15,051 nucleotides of DNA from a bacterium (GCA_021818075.1 JAKAFD010000017.1:1-15051), one strand, 5' to 3'. Shown: positions 1 to 7,110, numbered from the stretch's first letter. Notes: generated from the sequence alone by a model not told the origin. Numbers and translations are program-made.

Positions 1-513
1 CAGCACATCTTCGCTTTCTCGGTGCAATTTATTAATACGCGAACTTAAGGACTCTTCATTATCCCTTTCCAGATTTCTAAACAAAACTTCGCGCGCCTCG
101 TCCTTGGTCATGGCGGCGATGGTTTCCAGCTTGGTCACTTGCTCCTCCTTGATTTGCTTGATTTTCTCTTTGGCTTCCTCGATTTTGTTCAGCTTGTCAT
201 AGAGGTCCTGCTGCTTATCTTGTAAATCCAGCAGTTTTTGGGAAAACAGATTTTCCCGCTGCTCCAATTTGTCTTTGGTTTTGTTCAGTTCGCGGCGGTC
301 AACCTCTGTCTGTCGTTTGGTTTCTTCAATAATTTTCAGAGATTTTTCTTGGGCTTCCAGCACCAACTGCTTTTCTTTGGTTTTGGCTTCGGTCAGAATT
401 TTTTCCGCCCGCGCTTCGGCGCTGTTGATTTCCGATAAAGCCTTCTGCTTTCTAAGCCAATAGCCGATAAACAGGCCTAAAGCCAGACCGACTATGGATA
501 ATAAATATGCCAT
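1..513 (-). CDS. rny: Ribonuclease Y, N-terminal part (cut by window edge)
   Basis: RNase Y is a membrane-anchored endoribonuclease that starts mRNA decay. This window holds the first 171 codons, reading from the ATG at 513 down to base 1 with no stop. Residues 2-20 form one hydrophobic anchor (MAYLLSIVGLALGLFIGYWL). Residues 24-130 are a long charged heptad-rich coiled coil full of Glu, Lys and Gln. Residues 131-171 contain an AAMTKDEAREVL segment typical of the stretch just before the KH domain. The KH and HD catalytic domains lie outside the window. The family is usually about 500-520 aa, so about a third is visible. The gene is divergent from pilT and has no good Shine-Dalgarno sequence close to the ATG. 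The call rests on architecture plus the pre-KH motif; a generic coiled-coil membrane protein is the alternative, but less likely. Confidence 0.88.
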   Translation of the reverse strand, partial: MAYLLSIVGLALGLFIGYWLRKQKALSEINSAEARAEKILTEAKTKEKQLVLEAQEKSLKIIEETKRQTEVDRRELNKTKDKLEQRENLFSQKLLDLQDKQQDLYDKLNKIEEAKEKIKQIKEEQVTKLETIAAMTKDEAREVLFRNLERDNEESLSSRINKLHRESEDVL

Positions 514-633
514 ACTATTCAAACCGCATTCCGCCTGGCATCAATAAAAATCCGGCCCGTTAATTAGGCCAAGTGATTTTTAAGTGTAGAGTCCTTAAAA
601 AAATTAGCTAGGAATAAAGAGGTGTTCACAAAA

Positions 634-645
634 TTTTAGCTAAAA
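634..645. repeat. 12-bp perfect palindrome in the rny-pilT spacer
   Basis: The sequence TTTTAGCTAAAA is self-complementary. It lies about 120 bases upstream of rny and 210 bases upstream of pilT, so it could be a protein-binding site, but AT-rich palindromes of this length also occur by chance. No function is assigned. Confidence 0.3.
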
Positions 646-793
646 CAAAGGCAATTTTCTACTTAAGTCAGAACCGGAATTGCGGTGTTGGTTAATTTAA
701 ATTCTTCTTTAGGCTATCATTTTTTTTTATTTTTGGCAAGTTTTATTTAAAAAATGGCTAAATTTAAGCCCTTTTTAACTATTAATGGCCGGT

Positions 794-823
794 TTGTCCA
801 GTTTTCCTTTTTAATGGTATAAT
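794..823 (+). promoter_or_regulatory. Predicted housekeeping-sigma promoter of the pilT unit
   Basis: A perfect -10 box TATAAT at 818-823 is preceded by TGG, giving an extended -10 (TGn). A -35-like TTGTCC lies at 794-799 with 18-base spacing. Transcription would start near 830, leaving a leader of only about 24 bases before the pilT ATG at 854, with no Shine-Dalgarno sequence in it. Confidence 0.6.
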
Positions 824-853
824 GATTTTAATTAAGACTAAAACAAGAACAAT

Positions 854-1903
854 ATGTTAAGTTTTCAAGACTATTTTAAAGAGGCGATTGACAAAGGAGC
901 CTCTGATTTGCATTTGGTGGCCGGCAATAAACCGGCGTTGCGTGTGGATGGTGAGCTGGTCTTTATCGGGGAAGAGGTGGTTGATGAAAAATTTATGGAG
1001 ACTTCGGTTATTTCCATTTTGGACGCCAATCGGGCCAAGCTGTTTAACGCCAATCGCGAGCTGGATTTCTCCATTGAGGTGTTTGACAATCGTTTTAGAA
1101 TCAATCTGCATTTTCAGTCCGGCAAAATCGGCTTGTCGGCCCGTCGCATTAAAGCCGAAGTTCCCACGGCAGCAGAAACCGGCTTTACCGACGCCATGAT
1201 TAAAATGGCCGGCTTGAAAGACGGTTTGATTTTAGTGACTGGTCCGTCCGGCTGCGGCAAGTCCACTACCTTGGCGACTATCATTAATATGATTAATGAG
1301 GAGCGCACCTCGCACATTATTACCATTGAAGACCCGATTGAATATATTTTTACCGACAAAAAAAGTATTGTGGAGCAGCGCGAAGTCGGCCATGACACCT
1401 TAAGTTTTGCCAACGCGCTGAAATATGTTTTGCGCCAGGACCCCAATGTTATTATGATTGGCGAAATGCGCGATCCGGAAACAATTGAAGCGGCTTTGAC
1501 CGCCGCCGAGACCGGTCATTTAGTTTTATCCACTCTGCACACCTCCAGCGCGCCCGACACCATCGCCAGAATTGTTGATTCTTTCCCCGGCCACCGCAAA
1601 CAGCAGGTCTTGGTCCAGTTATCCCTCACTTTGCGCGGCGTTATTTCTCAACAGCTGATTCCTAAAGTCGGCGGCGGTTTAGTGGCGGCTCGGGAGGTGA
1701 TGATTAACAATCCGGCCGTGTCTAATCTAATTTTGGAAAATAAAATTAACCAGCTGGCCACCTTTATCAAGACCAATTATCAGTTGGGCATGATTGACAT
1801 GGAAAAATCCGTGGAACATCTAGTGGCTGAGGGCCTGGTTGACGAACAGATGGCTTCGCGCTATAAACGAAATACCGAAACCAAGGGGATTTATTATAAT
1901 TAG
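854..1903 (+). CDS. pilT: PilT-family type IV pilus retraction/twitching ATPase
   Basis: This is a cytoplasmic hexameric secretion-type ATPase of the PilT/PilB superfamily, which drives pilus disassembly. At 349 aa it is close to the usual PilT length. Residues 1-110 are the PAS-like N-terminal domain (GASDLHL near 15). Walker A is GPSGCGKST at 130-138, the Asp box TIEDPIEY at 157-164, the Walker B region VIMIGEMRDPETIEAA at 199-214 with Glu204, and the His box TGHLVLSTLHT at 220-230. The PilT-specific AIRNLIRE motif appears in a degenerate form, AVSNLILE, at 288-295, so it is PilT-like rather than PilB-like but somewhat diverged. It heads a unit with three unlinked-looking genes; no other pilus gene is in view. 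The ATG at 854 directly precedes the conserved N-terminus. Confidence 0.93.
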   Translation: MLSFQDYFKEAIDKGASDLHLVAGNKPALRVDGELVFIGEEVVDEKFMETSVISILDANRAKLFNANRELDFSIEVFDNRFRINLHFQSGKIGLSARRIKAEVPTAAETGFTDAMIKMAGLKDGLILVTGPSGCGKSTTLATIINMINEERTSHIITIEDPIEYIFTDKKSIVEQREVGHDTLSFANALKYVLRQDPNVIMIGEMRDPETIEAALTAAETGHLVLSTLHTSSAPDTIARIVDSFPGHRKQQVLVQLSLTLRGVISQQLIPKVGGGLVAAREVMINNPAVSNLILENKINQLATFIKTNYQLGMIDMEKSVEHLVAEGLVDEQMASRYKRNTETKGIYYN

Positions 1904-1909
1904 CCTCAG

Positions 1910-1952
1910 GCCATTAGCTTTAGAGCTCACGGCTAAAGGCTTATAGCTTATA
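1910..1952. repeat. Short inverted and tandem repeat between pilT and the next gene
   Basis: The 48-base gap holds CTTTAG and CTAAAG as inverted arms (about 1918-1923 and 1933-1938), then two tandem copies of GCTTATA at 1939-1945 and 1946-1952, the last base being the A of the next start codon. The hairpin is weak and has no T-run, so it is not called a terminator. It resembles low-complexity spacer DNA. Confidence 0.35.
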
Positions 1953-2281
1953 TGCATTTAGACCGTTGGCGCGAAATCGTGGCCCAAATTCAAGATAATT
2001 TTGCTGTGGAAGAACACGAGAAATTTGCCAGTGAGGAGGCGGATGGGGAAGAGGTGGAAACTATCGTCTTTAACGGGCCGCTCGGTCGCTTAAAATTGGA
2101 ATTTATCAGCCGTCCCAAAGTGATTGATAAAAAAGTTACTTACTCCAACCGTATTGGCTCCGAGTCGTCAGTGGAATATATTTACGATCCGACGGAAAAA
2201 ATTTATCAGCTGCTGATTTATCGCTGGAGCGAGTCCGACAATGATTGGCTGCCGCTGGAAAATAATAATTTGTTTAATTAA
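1952..2281 (+). CDS. Conserved-type hypothetical protein, acidic, 109 aa
   Basis: I do not recognise a family with confidence. The product is a small soluble, acidic protein with no signal peptide or membrane segment. Residues 1-33 look helical and rich in Glu, followed by alternating hydrophobic and polar stretches (ETIVFNGPLGRLKLEFIS near 36-53; SSVEYIYD and IYQLLIYRW at about 71-92) suggesting a beta-rich core ending in a Trp- and Asn-rich tail. It starts 48 bases after pilT and ends 6 bases before the next gene on the same strand, so it probably belongs to the pilT transcript. Codon use resembles its neighbours. No Shine-Dalgarno sequence precedes the ATG. Its position suggests, but does not show, a role with PilT. 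Confidence 0.8.
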   Translation: MHLDRWREIVAQIQDNFAVEEHEKFASEEADGEEVETIVFNGPLGRLKLEFISRPKVIDKKVTYSNRIGSESSVEYIYDPTEKIYQLLIYRWSESDNDWLPLENNNLFN

Positions 2282-2287
2282 ATTTTT

Positions 2288-3049
2288 ATGAAACGACTGG
2301 CCAACTTTATTCCGCTGTTATCGGTTGTCGCCTGGCTGGCGGCTTGGTGGAGTCTGCGGCAAAATCCGCAAAATTTTCTTATCATTGACGCGTTAATGAT
2401 AATTTTTTGTTTGCTGGGGGCTAAAATTATCAGCGCCAAGGCCAAAGAGCCGCACTGGTGGAACGCCGCTCTCTTGCCGCTCTTAACCAATCTGATTGTT
2501 TTAAGTTATTTTATCATTATCAGCAGCCAGGCTTTAATCTATACGGTGGCAGCGGTGGTGCTGGTGTTTAATTACATCTATTGGCGCTTCGTTTATTTTT
2601 ATTACAACCTGCCCAGCCGTTATACTTCTTTCAGTTTGGAGAATTTGTCTTTCTACGTTAATTTTATCGGCGTTTTTTTCTTGGGCGCTCTGGCTTACGG
2701 CGTGCGGGCTTTTTTGCAATATAATTTTTGGCTGATTTTGGCCGGCGTGGCCGTGGTGCTCGGCTTGATTTTATATCAGGGGATGTGGGCGACTAAGGTG
2801 GAGTGGCACCGCTTTGGCTGGTACCTACTGGCGCATCTGGTTATTTTATTGGAGTTTTTTGGAGTCTTAGCCTTATTGCCGCTCAATCATAATTTATTGG
2901 GTTTTCTGTGGGCGGCGGTTTATTATTTGCTTTTAATTTTATTTAATGATTTAATAAGTCATCGTTTCAGCCGCCGGCGTTTGTGGTTTTATCTGTCTTT
3001 GGTGGTCGTCGGCTGGCTGCTGCTATTGCTGACGGCCAGTTGGCTGTAA
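2288..3049 (+). CDS. Polytopic membrane protein of unknown function, about 9 TM segments
   Basis: The 253-aa product is almost entirely hydrophobic and lies in the inner membrane. Likely spans are roughly 7-22, 29-49, 60-79, 82-105, 120-140, 147-167, 177-198, 203-222 and 232-251, joined by short loops. The loops carry Arg/Lys clusters such as SRYTS near 110 and HRFSRRR near 225-231. I see no catalytic or transport signature, and no family is assigned. It starts 6 bases after the upstream gene and stops 10 bases before the HtrA-like gene, so all four genes from pilT are probably co-transcribed. The first ATG after the upstream stop is used, without a Shine-Dalgarno sequence. Confidence 0.82.
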   Translation: MKRLANFIPLLSVVAWLAAWWSLRQNPQNFLIIDALMIIFCLLGAKIISAKAKEPHWWNAALLPLLTNLIVLSYFIIISSQALIYTVAAVVLVFNYIYWRFVYFYYNLPSRYTSFSLENLSFYVNFIGVFFLGALAYGVRAFLQYNFWLILAGVAVVLGLILYQGMWATKVEWHRFGWYLLAHLVILLEFFGVLALLPLNHNLLGFLWAAVYYLLLILFNDLISHRFSRRRLWFYLSLVVVGWLLLLLTASWL

Positions 3050-3059
3050 GATATAATTT

Positions 3060-4151
3060 ATGGAAGGTTTAAATAGACGTAAAAAATTAATTTTTGTTTT
3101 ATTTATTTTGGGCGTGGCGCTGATTGGCGGTTTGGGCGGCGGCTGGTTGTACGGTTATTGGTTTAGCAAGATTTCCGATTTGAAAAATATCACCGATAAA
3201 AACATTTCCAATCTAGACGGTTCGGCGCCTCAAGTGGTGATTAACGGCGCTCGGCAAGTGGTCGTTCAGCAGGATGTGCGGGCGGCCGAAGTAATTGACT
3301 CGGCGGAAAAAGTGATTGTGGGTTTGCTGAAAAAGAAAGCCGACAATAATTATGATTTATTAAATGCGCCGGTGGCTGGCGTCTTGATTACCAGCGACGG
3401 CTGGCTGGCGGCTAACTGGCAAACCAAGGATGGCGCGGTTAAGGCGGATGATTATGTGGCCGTGACCAAAGATAAAAAAATTTATAATCTGGACAAGCTG
3501 GTATTTGATAATTTTTCCGGTTTAACCTTTGTCCATTTGCGAGGCGCCAACAGTCTGCCGGTAGCCGGTTTTAGTCCGGCGGTGGAATTAAAACGCGGTC
3601 AGGCGGTATTTTTGGTCGGCTGGCTAAAAACTATCAGCCCGGCGATTTTAACCGAAAATCGGCGTCGTGATGACATTATTGCCAGCGACCAGCCGTTTAA
3701 AACTTTGAGTTTGTCCGTCCTTGACGCTAATGATTTGGTGGCGGTTGATTTGTCGGGGCGGATAGTTGGCTGGCTAACCAAAGACAAGCAGGTGGTCAGC
3801 GTTGACTATATTATCAGCGCCATTAATTCTTTGTTGGCCAATAAACCGATAACCAAAACCGTTTTGGGAGTTAATTATTTGAACGGCGATTATCATATTA
3901 GAAACAAACAGCCGGTCGGCGCCTTGCTGGTTAAAGATAAAAAAGGCATTGCCGTAGTGCCCACCAGTCCGGCCGCCCAAGCCGGCTTAAAAGAGGGCGA
4001 TATTATTTACGCGGTGGATGAAAAAGAAATCGGCTACGGCTTGGATTTGGCTGATGTTATTGCCGGTTATCAGTCCGGCGACAAAGTGATTGTTAAATAT
4101 TGGCGCGGCCCGGATAAAAAGGAGGCCGCCATAACCTTGGGCGGGCTATAG
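3060..4151 (+). CDS. HtrA/DegP-like membrane-anchored protein with PDZ domain, catalytic triad lost
   Basis: The 363-aa product has the layout of a membrane-anchored HtrA: short positive N-terminus, one signal-anchor at about 9-31, a coiled linker, a trypsin-fold-like region at about 76-258, and a C-terminal PDZ domain at about 266-363 (SPAAQAGLKEGDIIYAVD at 303-320). The framework of HtrA is recognisable: GVLITSDGWLAAN at 107-119 matches the segment ending in the catalytic His, and VDLSGRIVGW at 229-238 matches the strand after the catalytic Ser. By my alignment His becomes Gln121, Asp becomes Gly154, and the GNSGG Ser becomes Asn224 (codon 3729-3731). It is therefore probably not a protease but an extracytoplasmic binding or scaffold protein. 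It is the last gene of the pilT unit, followed by a terminator. Residue-level alignment was done by eye. Confidence 0.75.
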   Translation: MEGLNRRKKLIFVLFILGVALIGGLGGGWLYGYWFSKISDLKNITDKNISNLDGSAPQVVINGARQVVVQQDVRAAEVIDSAEKVIVGLLKKKADNNYDLLNAPVAGVLITSDGWLAANWQTKDGAVKADDYVAVTKDKKIYNLDKLVFDNFSGLTFVHLRGANSLPVAGFSPAVELKRGQAVFLVGWLKTISPAILTENRRRDDIIASDQPFKTLSLSVLDANDLVAVDLSGRIVGWLTKDKQVVSVDYIISAINSLLANKPITKTVLGVNYLNGDYHIRNKQPVGALLVKDKKGIAVVPTSPAAQAGLKEGDIIYAVDEKEIGYGLDLADVIAGYQSGDKVIVKYWRGPDKKEAAITLGGL

Positions 4152-4174
4152 ATTGTTAATAATTATTTTCCAAG

Positions 4175-4197
4175 ACTCTCCTACTGGAGAGTTTTTT
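4175..4197 (+). terminator. Rho-independent terminator after the pilT unit
   Basis: A perfect 7-bp stem ACTCTCC (4175-4181) and GGAGAGT (4186-4192) encloses the loop TACT and runs straight into six T residues at 4192-4197. It sits 23 bases after the stop of the HtrA-like gene. Confidence 0.88.
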
Positions 4198-4200
4198 AAT

Positions 4201-4272
4201 TTCCAGCTTCCAAACTGTTTGGAAATTTTATCATTGAAAACTGTTTGAAAATTGGAAATTGAAAATTGGAAA
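4201..4272. repeat. Short-repeat spacer: palindrome plus tandem 14-bp units
   Basis: The stretch begins with a near-continuous palindrome, TTCCAAAC at 4208-4215 and GTTTGGAA at 4217-4224 around a single T. It then has two perfect, directly adjacent 14-base copies of TTGAAAATTGGAAA at 4245-4258 and 4259-4272, preceded by a degenerate related copy from about 4234. It is non-coding, built from a few related words, and lies between a terminator and the pgk promoter. It is not a CRISPR array because there are no unique spacers. Confidence 0.7.
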
Positions 4273-4290
4273 CTTGCAGCCACGACTCCG

Positions 4291-4319
4291 ATGACGCTTC
4301 GTTTAAAATGTGATATTAT
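4291..4319 (+). promoter_or_regulatory. Predicted promoter of the pgk unit
   Basis: A -35-like ATGACG at 4291-4296 is separated by 17 bases from the -10 TATTAT at 4314-4319, which is preceded by TGA (extended -10). Transcription would start near 4326. An AGAGG at 4322-4326 is 22 bases from the ATG, too far to be a working Shine-Dalgarno sequence, so the leader is short and unmarked. Confidence 0.55.
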
Positions 4320-4348
4320 TAAGAGGTAAATGTTTTAATTAAACTACC

Positions 4349-5518
4349 ATGAAGGCCAAAACCATCGGCACGGCGCACTTAAGCGATAAAACTGTTTTAG
4401 TCAGAGTTGATTTTAATGTACCGATAATGCGAGGTAAAATTGAAGACGATTTTAAAATACAAGCGTCTTTGGAATTGATTAAATTTTTAATCAGCAAGCG
4501 AGCTAAGATAGTGTTAATGACCCACTTGGGTTGGCCTAAAAGTGGTGGTGCCGCCGACCGCCGGAAATTTAGCGTTAAAATTATCGCTTCCCACCTGGCT
4601 AAATTATTGGACAAACGGGTGCTATTTTTAAATCAGCCGGTTGGCAGTGCCAAATTACAAACAGCCATAACCAAACTCAAGAATGGACAGGTGGCGCTGT
4701 TAGAAAATATTCGTTTTTATCCCGGCGAAACAACCAACAGTCTTGAATTTGCCAAACAACTGGCCGGTTTGGCCGATGTCTATATTAATAACGCTTTTGC
4801 TTCTTGTCATCGCCAGCACACTTCCGTGTCAGCTATAAAAAAATATCTGCCCAGTTTTGCCGGGCCCTTGCTGGTGGCTGAAGTGACTAATTTGCGGCGA
4901 GTCTTAAAGCCTAAGCGGCCGCTGATTGCCATTATGGGCGGCGTTAAAGTTGAAACCAAAATTGCCGTGTTGAAAAATTTGTTGAAAAAAGCCAATCATG
5001 TATTAATCGGCGGCGCTTTGGCCAATAATTTTTTGGCGGCGCATCGTTTTAATGTTGGCAAGTCAATAGTCACTAAGTCGGGCATCGCTTTGGCGCGGCG
5101 TTTGCCCAGAAAAAAATTAGTTTGGCCCCTTGACCTGGTAGTTACTACTAAAGACGGCCGCACCGCCTGGCGCCACCTTAAAGAAATAAAGCGCGGTGAA
5201 ACCATTATTGATATCGGTCCGGAAACCATGAAGCTGTTTGGCAATTACATCAAACGAGCCAATACTTTGGTTTGGAACGGGCCCATGGGCCGTTATGAAG
5301 ATGAACGCGCCCGTTACGGCACTTTGTTTGTGGCGCGTGCCGTGGCCAGCCGTTCAAGCGGCAAAGCTTTTGGCGTGGTGGGCGGCGGTGAAACTATTGA
5401 CGCCTTAAAATTGACTAAAATGGAAGATGATATTGACTGGATTTCCACCGGTGGCGGCGCCACCCTGGCTTATTTGAGCGGTGAGAAATTACCGGGACTA
5501 GTTGGGTTGATTAAATAA
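4349..5518 (+). CDS. pgk: Phosphoglycerate kinase with two changes in the 3-PG-binding basic patch
   Basis: PGK converts 1,3-bisphosphoglycerate and ADP to 3-phosphoglycerate and ATP. The 389-aa length is normal. Conserved segments are RVDFNVP at 19-25, LLENIRFYPGE at 118-128, NAFASCHRQHTS at 148-159, the nucleotide-domain GGVKVETKI at 197-205, WNGPMG at 309-314, GVVGGGET at 342-349 and STGGGATL at 366-373. Two positions of the conserved basic patch differ: the Arg of DD-x-R-I is Lys36, and the Arg of the HLGRP motif is Trp62 (HLGWP, codon TGG at 4532-4534). The other patch residues Arg19, His59, Arg122 and Arg155 remain. The protein is probably still a kinase but with altered substrate contacts. 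The stop is one base from the next start, so the two genes are translationally close. No Shine-Dalgarno sequence is seen. Confidence 0.94.
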   Translation: MKAKTIGTAHLSDKTVLVRVDFNVPIMRGKIEDDFKIQASLELIKFLISKRAKIVLMTHLGWPKSGGAADRRKFSVKIIASHLAKLLDKRVLFLNQPVGSAKLQTAITKLKNGQVALLENIRFYPGETTNSLEFAKQLAGLADVYINNAFASCHRQHTSVSAIKKYLPSFAGPLLVAEVTNLRRVLKPKRPLIAIMGGVKVETKIAVLKNLLKKANHVLIGGALANNFLAAHRFNVGKSIVTKSGIALARRLPRKKLVWPLDLVVTTKDGRTAWRHLKEIKRGETIIDIGPETMKLFGNYIKRANTLVWNGPMGRYEDERARYGTLFVARAVASRSSGKAFGVVGGGETIDALKLTKMEDDIDWISTGGGATLAYLSGEKLPGLVGLIK

Positions 5519-5519
5519 T

Positions 5520-6725
5520 ATGATTAAGATAACCCGAGGAGCGATTTACAAAATTTACAGCGGCGACGGCTGGCCGGCTCTTGGTTTAAAGCTGTGGTTA
5601 TCCAATGACCGCCAGTTGTGGGCCAGCGCGGTTTTGCCGGAAGCTGGTGATGAGGCGGTTTTTAATTTGTGCCAGCAAAAATTTACGGATATGGTTTGGC
5701 CATTTTTAGCTGATTTGGAATTGTCCGCCGATGGAGCCGTGACCGCCGATAATTGGTTAAAAGATTGGTCAGCCGAGGCACCGGCTTTGTCGCTGGCTGT
5801 GTCGCTCGGGGTTAGTCGCGCCGCTGCCGCTGCCGCCAGCCAGGAATTATATCAATATTTTAATTTGGCTTACAGTTTTAAAGAAGAGGTATTTGTTTTA
5901 CCGACGCCGATTTTTAATTTATTTAATGGCGGACGGCACGCCGACACTAATTTGGACTTTGAAGAATTTTTATTGGTGCCGCTGACTAAAAATCAAACCT
6001 CGCTGGCGCAAAAAGCCGCTGCCGGTTCGGCAATTTTTCACGCCCTGGCTGACCAATTGCGGCAAGCCGGTTTTGATACCGACTTGGGCAGCTTCGGCGG
6101 TTATGCGCCGGATATGACTTCCAGCTTGGAAGCCATGCAGCTGATTGCCGCCGCTTGCCAAACTGCCGGTTTTGCCTGGGGCGAGGAGTTTGCTTTAGGT
6201 TTGGATATTGGCGCCGCCAGTTTGTCGTCCGGCCAGGGAAAATATTTATTTAAACTGGACCATAGCCAGCTACAGTCGGCTAATTTAGTCAGTCTTTATG
6301 AAGAGTGGCAAAGCCACTATCATTTAGTTTATTTGGAAGATCCGTTGGCGGCCGCGGATATCGGCGGCTGGCAGAGTTTGACCGGCGCCGAAGACTATAA
6401 GCTGATTTTGGCCGGTGATGATTTATTTGCCAATAGCGCCAACAAGTTCAGACAAAATTTAAAAAATCATTTGGCTAATGCTATCGTGATTACGCCGTCG
6501 CGCTTAGCTTCGGTCGGCGAGGCGGTGGCTTTAATTAAATTGGCCCAAGAACATAATTATCAGATAGTGCTGGCTAACGGCGATCAGGAAACCGCCGACG
6601 ATTGGCTCTCGGACTTGGCCGTGGCCGCCAATGTGGAATGGTTTAAGTCCGGCGCGCTGGCTCGCGCCGAACGCAACGCCAAATTGAATCGTTTGATTGA
6701 AATTGAACAAGACTTGGCAATGTAA
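5520..6725 (+). CDS. Enolase homologue lacking essential catalytic residues (probable pseudoenzyme or altered function)
   Basis: The 401-aa product aligns with enolase throughout but is about 30 aa short of the usual length. Retained are the NGGxHAD and EEF segment (137-150, with His140 and Glu149), the likely metal ligands Asp229, Glu273 (LEDP) and Asp300 (GDDLF), and the late Lys376 (FKSGA) with the ARAERNAKLN stretch. Lost, in yeast numbering, are Glu211 in the GDEGG motif (now GSFGG, Phe192, codon 6093-6095), the catalytic base Lys345 (now Thr325, codon 6492-6494), the HRS triplet 373-375 (now NGD, 353-355), and the SRGNPT and SGASTG loops near the N-terminus. Known chemistry predicts it cannot dehydrate 2-PG normally. 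The frame is intact and codon use matches its neighbours, arguing against decay. It follows pgk by one base. Whether the organism has a second, normal enolase is unknown. Confidence 0.85.
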   Translation: MIKITRGAIYKIYSGDGWPALGLKLWLSNDRQLWASAVLPEAGDEAVFNLCQQKFTDMVWPFLADLELSADGAVTADNWLKDWSAEAPALSLAVSLGVSRAAAAAASQELYQYFNLAYSFKEEVFVLPTPIFNLFNGGRHADTNLDFEEFLLVPLTKNQTSLAQKAAAGSAIFHALADQLRQAGFDTDLGSFGGYAPDMTSSLEAMQLIAAACQTAGFAWGEEFALGLDIGAASLSSGQGKYLFKLDHSQLQSANLVSLYEEWQSHYHLVYLEDPLAAADIGGWQSLTGAEDYKLILAGDDLFANSANKFRQNLKNHLANAIVITPSRLASVGEAVALIKLAQEHNYQIVLANGDQETADDWLSDLAVAANVEWFKSGALARAERNAKLNRLIEIEQDLAM

Positions 6726-6745
6726 AAGCTAAGAGGTAAAAAGAA

Positions 6746-6782
6746 AAAGAGACTTATTAATTTTATATCAATAAGTCTCTTT
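6746..6782. terminator. Bidirectional terminator between the enolase-like gene and the small minus-strand gene
   Basis: A perfect 13-bp inverted repeat, AAAGAGACTTATT (6746-6758) and AATAAGTCTCTTT (6770-6782), encloses an 11-base loop. A-rich sequence on the left and T-rich sequence on the right mean both strands read stem plus U-tract. It lies 21 bases after the enolase-like stop and 66 bases after the end of the convergent small gene, so it can serve both. Confidence 0.85.
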
Positions 6783-6847
6783 AAATTTTTACAAAAAATA
6801 AGTAATTCTGTAAACCGCTCGTAAATAATAGCCATAACTCAAGTTGT

Positions 6848-7099
6848 TTATAAAAGCCAAGTAGCTTTAGCGAAATTCAACAAACTTACAGACACCCATA
6901 TTATAACAAGTATGGTTTTTGAATTCCTTTTTTTATACGAGGTGCAGGCAGCGGAAATAAGAGCTGCCATCATTGCCATTCCGCCAATGATAAAATACAG
7001 AATTTTTGAACTACCAAGTGGTGTTGATATCGTAATGGCAATAAACATGAAGTTAATTACTCCTAAAACAATAAGAGTCGTTCTATTGTTTATAGACAT
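6848..7099 (-). CDS. Small membrane protein of unknown function, 83 aa
   Basis: The product is hydrophobic with three probable spans at about 8-27, 33-52 and 62-82, and a short polar loop TSYKKRNSK at about 53-61. I recognise no family. It looks like a real gene: its ATG at 7099 is preceded by GAGAGGG four bases away, a consensus -35 lies upstream, and a shared bidirectional terminator lies downstream. It is more AT-rich than the flanking glycolytic genes and points the opposite way, so it appears inserted between the enolase-like gene and gpmI. An overlapping plus-strand frame (6912-7115) has no such signals and is considered a shadow. Confidence 0.65.
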   Translation of the reverse strand: MSINNRTTLIVLGVINFMFIAITISTPLGSSKILYFIIGGMAMMAALISAACTSYKKRNSKTILVIIWVSVSLLNFAKATWLL

Positions 7100-7103
7100 T
7101 TTT

Positions 7104-7110
7104 CCCTCTC
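7104..7110 (-). promoter_or_regulatory. Shine-Dalgarno sequence of the small membrane gene
   Basis: On the minus strand GAGAGGG ends four bases before the ATG at 7099. It supports this start and this strand. Most genes in the window have nothing comparable. Confidence 0.65.

Larger units (their letters stand above)
514..853. other. Divergent intergenic region between rny and pilT
   Basis: This 340-base AT-rich spacer separates the two divergent genes. I see no convincing coding frame or structured RNA. It contains a perfect 12-base palindrome TTTTAGCTAAAA at 634-645, a T-rich stretch around 719-735, and the pilT promoter at its right end. I could not identify a convincing promoter for rny in it. 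Confidence 0.5.

Noticed and set aside
238..463. Two short plus-strand frames in the first 500 bases
   Set aside because: They are antisense to the rny coiled-coil coding sequence and Phe- or Ser-rich, as expected of shadows.
4201..4272. Possible CRISPR array
   Set aside because: The repeat units are 14 bases and directly adjacent, with no unique spacers and no cas genes.
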